NCBI GenBank assembly: GCA_016927565.1
Contig: JAFGMK010000023.1
Coordinates: 1 to 48,356, forward strand
Direction: 5' to 3'
Length of the DNA: 48,356 nt
From: Minisyncoccota bacterium
Lineage (GTDB): Bacteria > Patescibacteriota > Microgenomatia > PFEM01 > JAFGMK01
Below are positions 24,159 through 33,195 of this stretch, in pieces. The position numbers and the translations under genes are program-made. Within the stretch, counting starts at the first letter, position 1; each line of letters opens with the position of its first letter. The notes beneath the pieces were generated by a model, which was given only the letters and a program-made list of their open reading frames with translations, did no database searches and was not told the origin of the DNA.

Positions 24159-26297
24159 ATGCCCAAAAAGAAAAAAAAGATCTCCTCTGTGGCCAGGTCC
24201 CGCCGGGGTCGCCGTCGGAAGCCATTCAAGCTAAAACTCAAAAAAGAAACAATTTACACTTTTTCTTCGGTCATTTTTTTTGTCTTGGCGGGAATTGTGA
24301 TCCTTTCTTTTTCCCGTCAGGGAATTATTTTAGCTAAAATTTTTGATTTTCTTAGTTTCCTTCTGGGGTGGGGAATTATTTTTGTCCCTTTTTTTCTTTT
24401 AAGTGCCGGGTTGATGCTTTCCCGGCTGAAGTGGCAACTAACCCGGCCTAATGTTTTTGTCGGCGGTTTCGTTCTTCTGATAGCAGCAGTTTCTTTAACC
24501 AGATCGGGCAGTCTGGGACAACTAATGTGGTCAAGGTTGGCCTTCTTAATGACTTCGAGAGGCGCTTTTCTGATTTTTTTTGGCTTATTTTTCGTCGGTT
24601 TTGTTGTCACTTTTAACACTTCTTTGGAAGAGGTGATTCTTTTTGTGGCCCACTTTTTTTTAGGGATTAAAAAAATATGGCTTTTTTTTACTAAAATTAA
24701 AAAGCCCCGTTTTGTGCTTTCCAAACCGAAGTTATCAGCTTCGGAAACAGGAACAGAGAAAAGAGAGATCGAAGTAAAAGGGAGGCCGAAAGAATCAGAA
24801 GAAACGGAGAATCAACCGGCCCTAACATCGGATTTAGCGGCCAGTTTTTCCGGTCAGGGAAAGATTTGGCAGCTTCCTTCGCTATCGATTCTTGAGGATA
24901 AAGTAAGTGGTCAGGCCGATCGGGGCGATATTAAAAAGAATGCCGATATAATAGAAAAAACCTTGGAATCTTTTGGGATTTCGGCTAGTGTTGTTGAGGT
25001 AAATTTAGGGCCGGCAGTGACCCAGTATGCTCTGGAGATTGCTTTGGGGACAAAACTGTCAAAAATTACCTCATTGGCTACTGATCTTGCTTTGGCTTTG
25101 GCTGCGCCGACGGGTCAGATTAGAATTGAAGCGCCGATTCCGGGGCGGTCTTTAGTTGGCGTCGAAGTTCCCAATCAAGTGCCTGAATTTGTTTCTCTGA
25201 AAAAGATGCTGATTTCAGACAAAATGAAGAACGCCAAGTCTAAACTGACTGTTGCTTTGGGTTTGGATGTTTCCGGCAGTCCCCTGGCGGTGAATATTGC
25301 CAAAATGCCTCATGTTTTAATTGCCGGTGCGACCGGGAGCGGCAAGTCGGTTTGTATCAATTCCTTTATTGCCTCGATTCTTTTTCGGGCTTCTCCGGAT
25401 GAGGTGAAGCTTATTTTAGTTGATCCGAAAAGGGTGGAATTAACCCAATACAATGACATCCCGCATCTTTTGACGCCGGTAATTGTCGAGCCGGATAAAG
25501 TACTTTCTGCTTTGAAATGGGCAATCTCGGAAATGGAAAAGCGCTACAAGCTTTTTGCCGAGGTGGGGGTGAGAAACATTGATGCTTATAATGAACTTTC
25601 GGGCTTAACGATTCTCCCTTATATTATCATTTTTATTGATGAATTAGCCGATATTATGCTTTTTGCTCCGGCTGATGTTGAAGATACCATTTGTCGGATT
25701 GCTCAGATGGCCCGAGCGACGGGAATTCATCTGGTTATTTCTACTCAAAGGCCGTCGGTAGATGTCATTACCGGCCTGATCAAGGCCAATATCCCCTGTC
25801 GGATTGCTTTCAATGTTTCTTCTCAAATTGATTCCCGAGTGATCATTGACACTCCGGGAGCAGAGAAACTTTTAGGTCGGGGGGATATGCTTTATATTCC
25901 GCCGGATCAAGCCAAGCCGACTCGAGTTCAGGGAACCTTTGTTTCCGATCCGGAGATTCAGCGGCTGATTTCGGCCCTTAAAAATTCGGGGATAGCGCCG
26001 GTTTACACTGAAGAGGTGATAGTTGATCATCAACCGAAAGACCGTCCCGGAATTGCCGGCGAAGATGAAGAAAGAGACGAGCTCTTTAAAGAAGCAGTAG
26101 AAATAGTTTGCCGTTTTGAGAGAGCTTCGGCTTCTTTGCTTCAAAGACGTCTAAAAGTCGGGTACGCCCGGGCCGCCCGGATTTTAGATCAACTGGAAAA
26201 AATGCAAATTGTCGGTCCGGCTGAAGGGGCAAAACCGCGAGAGATCCTGATCGGGAGTGCCGAGGAATATTTTTCTTCACAAACATCCCGGCCATAA
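24159..26297 (+). CDS. ftsK: DNA translocase FtsK
   Basis: This 712-residue protein has a very basic N-terminus, four transmembrane helices (about 30-165), and a charged linker. The motor domain (about 255-610) has Walker A GATGSGKS and Walker B IIIFIDELAD, then the FtsK-specific ISTQRPSVDVITGLIKANIPCRIAF. A C-terminal gamma winged-helix domain (about 635-705, RASASLLQRRLKVGYARAARILDQLEKMQIVGP) recognises KOPS-type sites. FtsK pumps chromosomal DNA at the division septum and activates XerCD recombination. The start is placed at 24159 because of the promoter position. The next gene starts directly after its stop. Confidence 0.95.
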   Translation: MPKKKKKISSVARSRRGRRRKPFKLKLKKETIYTFSSVIFFVLAGIVILSFSRQGIILAKIFDFLSFLLGWGIIFVPFFLLSAGLMLSRLKWQLTRPNVFVGGFVLLIAAVSLTRSGSLGQLMWSRLAFLMTSRGAFLIFFGLFFVGFVVTFNTSLEEVILFVAHFFLGIKKIWLFFTKIKKPRFVLSKPKLSASETGTEKREIEVKGRPKESEETENQPALTSDLAASFSGQGKIWQLPSLSILEDKVSGQADRGDIKKNADIIEKTLESFGISASVVEVNLGPAVTQYALEIALGTKLSKITSLATDLALALAAPTGQIRIEAPIPGRSLVGVEVPNQVPEFVSLKKMLISDKMKNAKSKLTVALGLDVSGSPLAVNIAKMPHVLIAGATGSGKSVCINSFIASILFRASPDEVKLILVDPKRVELTQYNDIPHLLTPVIVEPDKVLSALKWAISEMEKRYKLFAEVGVRNIDAYNELSGLTILPYIIIFIDELADIMLFAPADVEDTICRIAQMARATGIHLVISTQRPSVDVITGLIKANIPCRIAFNVSSQIDSRVIIDTPGAEKLLGRGDMLYIPPDQAKPTRVQGTFVSDPEIQRLISALKNSGIAPVYTEEVIVDHQPKDRPGIAGEDEERDELFKEAVEIVCRFERASASLLQRRLKVGYARAARILDQLEKMQIVGPAEGAKPREILIGSAEEYFSSQTSRP

Positions 26298-26930
26298 ATG
26301 AAAACCGTCGGCAAAATCCTGAAAGAAACCAGAAAAAAGAAAGAAATTAGTCTTGTCCGGGCGGCTTCTTCAACCCGAATCAGGCTTGGTTTCTTAAGAT
26401 CGATTGAAAATAATGATTTTGCCAGATTGCCTTCAGCCGCAAGCGCATATGGGTTTGTTAAGAATTATGCCGAATATCTTGGGGTTTCGACTGAGCGGGT
26501 TTTGGCTGTCTTCAGGCGTGATTTTTTAACGGATAAAAAAGGGAGAGTGGTTCCCCGGGGTTTGGTGAAGCCGTTGGACACTCCTGGTTTTTTCCGCTCG
26601 TCGCGGCTAGGTTTTTTTCTGGCAACCTTTTGCTTCATTGCAGCGATCCTTGCTTATCTTGGCTGGCAGTATTTTAGCCTTAGCCGTGGGCCGCAGCTGG
26701 CCCTTGTCAGTCCTGATGATCAGGTTCGGGTTTTTGGTGATTCCATAGAGGTGGCGGGCAACTCAGAGCCCGATGCAACCGTAAGAATCAACGGCGAGTC
26801 GATTGTTCTTTCCGGTCGGGGAGACTTTACGGCGATTGTTTTTTTGAAAGAAGGGAAAAATGTGATTCTCGTGGAGGCGACTAATAAATGGGGAAAGAAA
26901 ACACGTCAGGTCAGAGAGGTTTACCGATAA
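26298..26930 (+). CDS. RodZ-like protein (HTH, membrane helix, external beta domain)
   Basis: This 210-residue protein has an N-terminal helix-turn-helix of the RodZ type (residues 4-75, GKILKETRKKKEISLVRAASSTRI and YGFVKNYAEYLGV), a transmembrane helix (about 104-126), and an external beta-sandwich (about 135-208) with an SIEVAGNSEPDATVRINGE repeat-like strand pattern as seen in glucodextranase-B-like/Big domains. RodZ links MreB to the elongation machinery; no mreB is seen in this window. Its ATG directly follows the ftsK stop (TAAATG), so the two are co-translated. Confidence 0.8.
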   Translation: MKTVGKILKETRKKKEISLVRAASSTRIRLGFLRSIENNDFARLPSAASAYGFVKNYAEYLGVSTERVLAVFRRDFLTDKKGRVVPRGLVKPLDTPGFFRSSRLGFFLATFCFIAAILAYLGWQYFSLSRGPQLALVSPDDQVRVFGDSIEVAGNSEPDATVRINGESIVLSGRGDFTAIVFLKEGKNVILVEATNKWGKKTRQVREVYR

Positions 26931-26965
26931 TCTCCGGAGAGTTTGTTTGATGTATAAAATTATGG

Positions 26966-26994
26966 TTGACAGTGTTTCCGGGATATAGCAAAAT
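26966..26994 (+). promoter_or_regulatory. Promoter for the small membrane-protein pair
   Basis: A perfect TTGACA (26966-26971) and CAAAAT (26989-26994) are separated by 17 bases. TATAGC at 26984 is an alternative -10. The start would be near 27001; GGAGG at 27012-27016 precedes the ATG at 27022. Confidence 0.6.
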
Positions 26995-27021
26995 GGAATT
27001 GTTGCAAATTGAGGAGGTTTT

Positions 27022-27300
27022 ATGGTTGACGTTGTTCAGATTATTTTGGTTATGGTGGTGACAACAGTAACAATTCTGTTGGTTATTTTAGGGATTCAGG
27101 TTTTTAATATCCTGAAAGAATTTAGAGGAACAATCAATAAGGTGAATAAAATGCTTGATGACTTCGGAACTGTTTCCGAATCAATTGCCAAGCCGATTGC
27201 TTCGGCTGCCGATATTTTGACCGGGGCAACCGGGATCACTGGTTTGTTGGGCTGGCTATTTAACCGAAAGAAAAAAGACGGAGGGATTGAAGATGAATGA
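27022..27300 (+). CDS. Small membrane protein, DUF948-like
   Basis: This 92-residue protein has an N-terminal transmembrane helix (residues 4-30) followed by an amphipathic helix (about 33-50, EFRGTINKVNKMLDDFGTVSESI), a glycine-rich turn and a basic-acidic tail. The pattern resembles DUF948/YtxG-type stress-associated small membrane proteins. It overlaps the start of the next gene by 8 bases. Together the two look like the ytxG-ytxH pair of general-stress proteins in Firmicutes. Function is inferred only from this resemblance. Confidence 0.7.
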   Translation: MVDVVQIILVMVVTTVTILLVILGIQVFNILKEFRGTINKVNKMLDDFGTVSESIAKPIASAADILTGATGITGLLGWLFNRKKKDGGIEDE

Positions 27301-27670
27301 GCGGGAGCGAGGGAACAGTTTCTTTTCCGGGTTTATTGCCGGGGGTTTAATCGGAGCTGTTTTAGTTTTTTTATTCGGCACTAAAGAAGGCCGGAAAATA
27401 AAAAAAAGGCTTGAGAAAAAAGGCCAGGAATTGGCTAAAGATTTACCCGGGATTGTCAGCGATTTGGAAAAAAGAGGAGCAGAGTTTGCTCAAAAGGCGG
27501 AAGAGGTTAAACAAACATTGGAAAAAAAAGCCGAGGAGCTTTCTCCCAAAATCAAGAGAAAGCTGGATCAATCTTTGGCTTCAATTGAAGAAACTCAAGA
27601 AAAGGGTCGCCAAACAGCGGCCAGGATCCGTCGCCGTTTCTTTGTCAAAAAGGGCCGGCAGTTAGGCTGA
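27293..27670 (+). CDS. YtxH-like small membrane protein
   Basis: This 125-residue protein begins with a Gly-rich transmembrane helix (about 10-30, FFSGFIAGGLIGAVLVFLFGTKEGRKIKK), the classical YtxH signature, and continues as a long charged amphipathic coil (about 33-115). The ATG at 27293 is preferred because GGAGGG (27280-27285) lies upstream; an in-frame TTG at 27287 is less likely. It is translationally coupled to the DUF948-like gene. It is probably an envelope-associated structural or stress protein. Confidence 0.75.
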   Translation: MNERERGNSFFSGFIAGGLIGAVLVFLFGTKEGRKIKKRLEKKGQELAKDLPGIVSDLEKRGAEFAQKAEEVKQTLEKKAEELSPKIKRKLDQSLASIEETQEKGRQTAARIRRRFFVKKGRQLG

Positions 27671-27828
27671 GGCTTTTTAATTTTCTTCAAAATAGCTTCC
27701 TGGTTACGGGTTTTCCGGTTTGTCCGATATTCTTTGACAAAGGCATTTCTTTTCAATTTGATTTCCCCCCGTCTGAGTTAGAAGATTCAGAATAAAGAAG
27801 AATCCGGAGGTTTCCTATCAATTTGTCA

Positions 27829-27857
27829 TTGCCAGGTCTGGCTTAGCTCAGTATAAT
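27829..27857 (+). promoter_or_regulatory. Strong promoter of alaS; leaderless transcript predicted
   Basis: TTGCCA (27829-27834) and a perfect TATAAT (27852-27857) are separated by exactly 17 bases. The start would fall at about 27864-27866, immediately before the ATG at 27867. No Shine-Dalgarno sequence is visible in front of the ATG. Confidence 0.7.
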
Positions 27858-27866
27858 AGAATCAAG

Positions 27867-29723
27867 ATGAAGGCTAATCAACTCCGGGAAAAATACTTTG
27901 CTTTTTTTGAAAAGAAAGGCCATCGAAGGGTTCCGGCAGCTCTTCTGGTGCCGGAAAATGATCCGACCACTCTTTTTGTCAGTTCCGGGATGCAGCCGAT
28001 GATGCCTTATCTTTTAGGTGAAAAACATCCTTTGGGAAGCAGGATTGTCAATAGTCAGCCCTGTATCAGGACTCAGGATATCAAAGAGGTGGGTGACGGC
28101 CGTCATACCACCTTTTTTGAGATGCTGGGTAACTGGTCTCTGGGAGACTATTTCAAAAAAGAGCAATTGGCCTGGTTTTTTGAATTTTTAACCGGCGAGA
28201 TCGGCCTTGACCCCGCCAGATTATATGTGACTGTTTTTGCCGGTAATGATCAAGTGCAAAAAGATCAGGAGGCGATAGAAATTTGGCAGGAACTTTTTAA
28301 AACAAAAAAAGCGCCCAGAGAAGGTAAAGAAGGTTTTGATCCCGAAGTTAAAGTCTACCTTTATGGCTCGAAGAAAAACTGGTGGTCAAGGTCAGGAGCG
28401 CCGGATCAAATGCCGACAGGCGAGCCCGGCGGGCCGGACTCAGAAATGTTTTTTGATTTCGGGGCTGACCTCGGGATTCATGAGCGCTCAATTTTTGCCC
28501 AAAACGAATGCCATTTAAATTGCGACTGCGGCCGTTTTTTAGAGATTGGCAATTCCGTTTTTATGGAGTATCAAAAGAATCAGTCGGGTGGCTTTGACAA
28601 GTTGCCGGCTCGGAATATCGATTTTGGCGGCGGTTTTGAAAGGATTTTAGCTTCAAGTTGGGATCAGCCGGATATTTTCCGCACAGAATTGTTTTATCCG
28701 ATAATTGGCGCAATTCAAAAAGCAACAGGCGTGGGATACCGGCAAAATCCGGTTTTTATGCAGGTGATTGCCGACCACCTCAAGGCAGCTGTCTTTTTGG
28801 TTGATCAGGGTGTCGAGCCAAGCAATAAACAACAGGGCTATGTTTTAAGGCGTTTGTTGCGCCGGGCGGTGGTAAAAATGCAGCAGCTTAAAAAAGAAAA
28901 AATTTCGGAGACTGATTTTGAGCCGCTTTGTGAGGCGGTTCTGAGGATTTATCAGGGAATTTACTTTGATGATATTGCCAAGCGGAAAAAAAAGATTGCT
29001 CCGGTTATTAGTCAGGAAGTTGACCGGTTTAATCAAAACCTCATTCGAGGTTTAAGAATAGTTGCCGAAACGGTTCCGGAAGAAATCAACGGGCAGTTTG
29101 CCTTTAAACTTTTTTCCACTTACGGTTTTCCTTTTGAGGTTACCCGGGAGTTGGCTCTGGTTAAGGGAATAGATCTGGCTAGAGAGGCTTTTGAAAAAGA
29201 ATTCAAAGGTCATCAGGCCAAATCCCGAACGGCTGCCAGAGGGATGTTTAAAGGCGGTTTAGCTGATTCTTCTGAGAGGATTGTTAAGCTTCATACCGCC
29301 ACTCACCTGCTTCATCAGGCGCTCCGGAAAGTTTTGGGCAACCATGTCCGGCAGGTCGGCAGCAATATTACTGCCGAACGTCTCCGCTTTGATTTTACTC
29401 ATCCGGAAAAATTAACTCCAAAGCAAGTTAAAGAAATTCAAGATATTGTCAACCAGACAATTGATCGTGGCCTGGAAGTTAAAAAAGAAATAATGAGTTT
29501 GGCAGAAGCCGAGAAGTGCGGCGCCCTGGCTTTTTTTAAAGAGAGATATGCCCGGGAAGTAACTGTTTATTCAATCGGTGGTTTTTCCCGGGAAGTTTGC
29601 GCCGGACCTCATGTTCAAAACACCCGGAAGGTTGGACATGTTGAAATAACAAAAGAAGAGAGTGTGGGAACAGGACGACGTCGGCTTTATATGATCCTTA
29701 AGGAGCTGCCCAATGGATCCTAG
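27867..29723 (+). CDS. alaS: Alanyl-tRNA synthetase without C-Ala domain
   Basis: This 618-residue protein contains the class II catalytic domain (1-250, LFVSSGMQPMMPYLLGEKHP, RHTTFFEMLGNWSLGDYFKKE motif 2), the tRNA-recognition helical region (about 255-460) and the editing domain (about 470-610) with HTATHLLHQALR and CAGPHVQNT zinc-binding residues. A typical bacterial AlaRS has ~875 residues, ending in a coiled coil and the C-Ala domain; both are missing here, and the gene ends right after the editing domain by overlapping the next gene by 11 bases. It attaches alanine to tRNA-Ala and is expected to be monomeric. Confidence 0.93.
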   Translation: MKANQLREKYFAFFEKKGHRRVPAALLVPENDPTTLFVSSGMQPMMPYLLGEKHPLGSRIVNSQPCIRTQDIKEVGDGRHTTFFEMLGNWSLGDYFKKEQLAWFFEFLTGEIGLDPARLYVTVFAGNDQVQKDQEAIEIWQELFKTKKAPREGKEGFDPEVKVYLYGSKKNWWSRSGAPDQMPTGEPGGPDSEMFFDFGADLGIHERSIFAQNECHLNCDCGRFLEIGNSVFMEYQKNQSGGFDKLPARNIDFGGGFERILASSWDQPDIFRTELFYPIIGAIQKATGVGYRQNPVFMQVIADHLKAAVFLVDQGVEPSNKQQGYVLRRLLRRAVVKMQQLKKEKISETDFEPLCEAVLRIYQGIYFDDIAKRKKKIAPVISQEVDRFNQNLIRGLRIVAETVPEEINGQFAFKLFSTYGFPFEVTRELALVKGIDLAREAFEKEFKGHQAKSRTAARGMFKGGLADSSERIVKLHTATHLLHQALRKVLGNHVRQVGSNITAERLRFDFTHPEKLTPKQVKEIQDIVNQTIDRGLEVKKEIMSLAEAEKCGALAFFKERYAREVTVYSIGGFSREVCAGPHVQNTRKVGHVEITKEESVGTGRRRLYMILKELPNGS

Positions 29724-32007
29724 ACAAATTTTTGAAAGAATTCGCCAAACGGAAACCCCGCTGGAATATACCTTTGCTTTTGAAATTGCTCCAGATGTGG
29801 TGAAGGGGGCGATTTGGGCCATTGACGATCAAAAAGCAAAAACTTTTTCTGTCAGTCCGCCAATTTCCTGGCAAAATGGCAAACTTCTGGAAGCGGCTGA
29901 TCGCTGTTTTTCGCTTGCGGTAGAAAAGGCAGCTCTTTCTCAGGAAGATGAACCGAAAAAAGTAATGTTCGGCTTGCCCTATTCTTGGGTTGAGGGTGAT
30001 AAAATTGTCAGCCAGAAATTAAGTTTATTGAAAAATCTTTGCCAAAGTTTAGATCTCAAGCCGGTTGGTTTTGTAGTAGTGGCCGAAGCAATTGTTTCTT
30101 ATTTGGAAACAATTGAAGGTTTGCCGCCGAATGCGATCTTGGTTCAGATTGGAATAAGCGAAGCTGAGATTACGCTTCTCCGGTTAGGGAAGATCATCGG
30201 TCGGGCGGTTGTCGGCCGGAGTGAAAATTTAGGCGAAGATGTCGCCGAGGGGCTTTCGCGGATTAAAAGTCAGGAGGTCTTACCGGCCAGAATGATTCTC
30301 TATAATGGCCAGGGAGAAATCGAAGAAAAAAAAGAAGAAATTCTTACTTATCCCTGGCTGGCCAAGGAAAGTTCTTTTAACTTTTTGCATCTACCTAAGG
30401 TAGAAGTGGTTTCAGCAGAGTTTGATATTAAGGCCGTGGCTTTGGCAGGAGGGGCGGAAATCGCTAAAGCCAAAGGGATTAAGGCCGAGATTTTTACTCA
30501 AGAGGAAAAAGAAAATTCCCCATCCGGAGAAAAGGCTTCTTTTCCGGAAACTTCTGAAGAAGGCCAGCGGCCTTTAGATAAAGACAGGGAAGAGGATTCG
30601 ACTCCAGACGAAGCCAGGTTGCTTTTAAAGTCCGATTCGCTGAAAAAGTCAGATGAGCTTGATTTTGGTTTTGTAAAAGAAAAAGATATCACTCTTGACC
30701 AGGTAAATGAAGAAAAAAAAGTTGTTTCCGACCCGGCCCGATTGGCAAAGAAATCGGCTCAAAAACCAAAATTAGCTTTTTTAAAGCGTCTGAAACGGCC
30801 GAAAATAAAATTGAGCCGGGTAAATTTTAAAAATTTTTTTTCCGGGATAAGGCGTCAGCGGTTGCCCTTTTTAGGAGCTTTTCTCCTGGTATTTTTCTTG
30901 CTGCTGGGCGGAGCTTTGTTTTGGTTTTGGTGGTTTTTCCCCAAAGCGGAAATAACCCTTTTTGTTAAGCCTCAAACTCTGGAAAAGGAATTTGAAATCA
31001 TTCTTGACGCTGATGCGGAGCAGGTGGATATCGAAACAATGACTTTGCCGGCCAAACTAATGGAAAGAGACCTTAAAAGTGAAGAAGAACAAGATACCAC
31101 CGGAACTAAGTTGGTGGGAGAGAAGGCCGGCGGCGAAGTGATGATTTATAACCGTACTTTAGAAGAAAAGACGCTTAAGCCGGGCACTGTTTTAATCGGG
31201 CCAAGCGGCTTGGAGTTTTCACTGAGTGAAACAGTAATTGTCGCTTCTGAAAGCAGTGGCCCTGATTATGTTAGGATTCCCGGTAAAGCATCAGTCAGGG
31301 TAAGCGCGACGGCGATTGGAGCTGAAAGCAACCTGGCTTCAGGAACGGAATTCGAAATTGATAAGTATTCGCGGACCGATCTGGTTGCCCGAAATGACTC
31401 TGCCTTCAGCGGGGGAAGCAGCCGAGAAATTAAGATTGTAAGCGAGAAAGATCAGGAAAAACTGGCGGCTTTGCTTTTAAACCGATTGAGAGAGCGGGCG
31501 ATCGGGCAGTTGGAAGAGGAGATTTCAGCGGAAGATAGTCTGATCGGGGAATCTTTGACCGAGGAAATTTTGGCTAAAAGCTTTGACCGTCAGGCAGGAG
31601 AAGAGGCAAACCAATTAAGGTTGGTGCTTGAAATCCGCTTTAAAGCGCTGGCTTATCAGAAAGACCAGCTTACGAGTTTGGTAAGAGAGAAAATTAAAAA
31701 GGCAGTTTCTTCCGGGTTTGAATTCAAAGAGGAGGAAAGCGAAGTTGATTTTAAACTGGAAAAGATTCTAGATAAAGGAAGAGTGGTTTTTGCCGCTTCC
31801 TTTAAGGCGATTCTCTGGCCGAAGATAGATGTGTTGCAAATCCGGGAAAATTTAAGGGGAAAAGAACCAGAAACGGGAGAGTTTTATCTTAACAGTTTGC
31901 CTAATCTGGCCGGTTTTGAGGTTTTGATTACTCCTAATTTACCCTCAGGAATAAAGACTTTTCCCAGGGTGGCGGATAATATTCAGATTGAGTTAAAATC
32001 GCGATAA
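29713..32007 (+). CDS. Large fusion: actin-like (PilM/FtsA-type) cytoplasmic domain, membrane helix, external baseplate-J-like domain
   Basis: This is a 764-residue protein. Residues about 18-255 show an actin-like ATPase (ASKHA) pattern (VVVAEAIVSYLE, ILVQIGISEAEITLLRLGK, GEDVAEGLSRIK, VALAGGAE) as in PilM or FtsA. Residues about 262-380 are a charged, low-complexity linker, followed by a transmembrane helix (385-409). The external part (410-764) has a beta domain (EVMIYNRTLEEKTLKPGTVLIGPSGLEFSLSE, GKASVRVSATAIGAESNLASGTEF) resembling baseplate J/gp47-type domains. The gene overlaps alaS by 11 bases and is coupled to a sortase gene by a 1-base overlap. It is probably a structural envelope component of CPR bacteria; the function is unknown. 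Confidence 0.65.
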   Translation: MDPRQIFERIRQTETPLEYTFAFEIAPDVVKGAIWAIDDQKAKTFSVSPPISWQNGKLLEAADRCFSLAVEKAALSQEDEPKKVMFGLPYSWVEGDKIVSQKLSLLKNLCQSLDLKPVGFVVVAEAIVSYLETIEGLPPNAILVQIGISEAEITLLRLGKIIGRAVVGRSENLGEDVAEGLSRIKSQEVLPARMILYNGQGEIEEKKEEILTYPWLAKESSFNFLHLPKVEVVSAEFDIKAVALAGGAEIAKAKGIKAEIFTQEEKENSPSGEKASFPETSEEGQRPLDKDREEDSTPDEARLLLKSDSLKKSDELDFGFVKEKDITLDQVNEEKKVVSDPARLAKKSAQKPKLAFLKRLKRPKIKLSRVNFKNFFSGIRRQRLPFLGAFLLVFFLLLGGALFWFWWFFPKAEITLFVKPQTLEKEFEIILDADAEQVDIETMTLPAKLMERDLKSEEEQDTTGTKLVGEKAGGEVMIYNRTLEEKTLKPGTVLIGPSGLEFSLSETVIVASESSGPDYVRIPGKASVRVSATAIGAESNLASGTEFEIDKYSRTDLVARNDSAFSGGSSREIKIVSEKDQEKLAALLLNRLRERAIGQLEEEISAEDSLIGESLTEEILAKSFDRQAGEEANQLRLVLEIRFKALAYQKDQLTSLVREKIKKAVSSGFEFKEEESEVDFKLEKILDKGRVVFAASFKAILWPKIDVLQIRENLRGKEPETGEFYLNSLPNLAGFEVLITPNLPSGIKTFPRVADNIQIELKSR

Positions 32008-32759
32008 TGGCTCTTTATTGTTACCTCAAAAGTCCTTCCAGTCCGCCGCGGCGAATTAATTCCGATTTAAAACGGGGCTGGGGTCGGCCGGGAATCGACT
32101 CAGCCAAAAAAGGACGTTTTTTTTCCGGTTTTTTAATCGGCTTGGGGGTAATTATTTTACTGGTGGTTTTAGGTTCATTTGGCTTTTATCAAGTGCAAAG
32201 CAGCCGGAATTTTGCCAAGAAAGATTACTTCTTGTCGCCTTTGCCTAAAGCTTCGGTTCTGGGAGAATCTCAAAAAGCTTTGCCGGCCGGGTATCAGCAA
32301 CCTGCCTATTGGTTCTCCAGTCCGCCGCCGCTGCCCTTCAAAAACAGCAAAATCACCCACTATAATCTTTCAATTCCTGTTTTGGGGATTAATCGAGCGG
32401 TGGTCGAAATTGGCGGGGAAGATTTGGGTAAAAGCATGGTGCACTATCCGGGAACAGCTTTTCCGGGCGAGAAAGGCAACGCGGTGGTTTTTTGCCATTC
32501 GGTTTTGCCCCAGTTTTTTAACCCCAAAAATTATAAAACGATTTGCTCAACTTTGCCGACAATGAAGACCGGAGATGAGATTTTAATTTATTTTGACGGA
32601 ATCGAATATGCCTATCAGGTTTTTGAAATGATTGAGGTTCAACCGACTAATATTTCAGTCTTGGAGCCGGATTTGTCGGGCGAGTATCTTTCAATGATTA
32701 CCTGCGTTCCGCCGGGAACTTATTTAAGAAGACTTATCGTTAAGGCAAGATTGATATAA
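32007..32759 (+). CDS. Sortase (class D/E-like)
   Basis: This 250-residue protein has an N-terminal basic region, a transmembrane helix (about 42-62) and a sortase domain (about 115-250). The catalytic His lies in VVFCHSVL, the Cys in MITCVPPG, and the Arg in TYLRRLIV, in the usual order. Sortases cut an LPXTG-like signal and join the protein to the cell envelope or polymerise it. Its start overlaps the preceding 764-residue gene's stop (TAATG). A second sortase is encoded at 46674-47363 next to an LPXTG-like protein. Confidence 0.88.
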   Translation: MALYCYLKSPSSPPRRINSDLKRGWGRPGIDSAKKGRFFSGFLIGLGVIILLVVLGSFGFYQVQSSRNFAKKDYFLSPLPKASVLGESQKALPAGYQQPAYWFSSPPPLPFKNSKITHYNLSIPVLGINRAVVEIGGEDLGKSMVHYPGTAFPGEKGNAVVFCHSVLPQFFNPKNYKTICSTLPTMKTGDEILIYFDGIEYAYQVFEMIEVQPTNISVLEPDLSGEYLSMITCVPPGTYLRRLIVKARLI

Positions 32760-32817
32760 TCGGATTCAGAATGTTTTAAAAAAGGGAGTTGGAAATTCTT
32801 TAATTCCTGTTTTTTTT

Positions 32818-33195
32818 ATGATTTTCCTTGGGGTTGATTACGGTCGGGTGAAAATTGGTTTGGCTTTGGGCAATGAGTTGGCGGTTTGGCCGGTGGCTGT
32901 GTGGAAAAATAAAGAAGGCTTCTTTCGGCGGATCAAAGTCTTTTGCCTTGAAAACCAGGTTGAAAAAATCATAGTCGGTTTACCGGAGGGCGAGCTGGAA
33001 AGAGAAATCAGAAATTTCGGCCAGCAACTGGGGCAATTGACCGGCTTGGCGGTGATTTATGAAGCTGAAACCTTGACCACTCAGGAGGCAATTGCTAAAA
33101 TGATCCAGGTCGGTAAAAAAAAGAAATTCAGACAGAAAAAAGAAGATGCCTTTGCGGCGGCGATGATTCTGGAAAATTATTTAAATAGATTATGA
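32818..33195 (+). CDS. ruvX: RuvX/YqgF-family putative Holliday junction resolvase
   Basis: This 125-residue protein begins MIFLGVDYGRVKIGLALGNE, the RNase H-fold signature of YqgF/RuvX (D-Y-G). It has IIVGLPEGELE in the middle and EDAFAAAMILENYL at the end, where the last catalytic Asp normally lies. YqgF proteins function in 16S rRNA maturation and possibly in DNA recombination. A TATAAT at 32755-32760 suggests a promoter upstream. The stop codon forms part of a perfect palindrome at 33193-33222. Confidence 0.9.
   Translation: MIFLGVDYGRVKIGLALGNELAVWPVAVWKNKEGFFRRIKVFCLENQVEKIIVGLPEGELEREIRNFGQQLGQLTGLAVIYEAETLTTQEAIAKMIQVGKKKKFRQKKEDAFAAAMILENYLNRL

Noticed and set aside
29713-32007. Prophage or tailocin remnant because of the baseplate J-like domain
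   Set aside because: No other phage genes are nearby; the neighbours are alaS, a sortase gene and ruvX, and the protein has a membrane helix and an actin-like domain.
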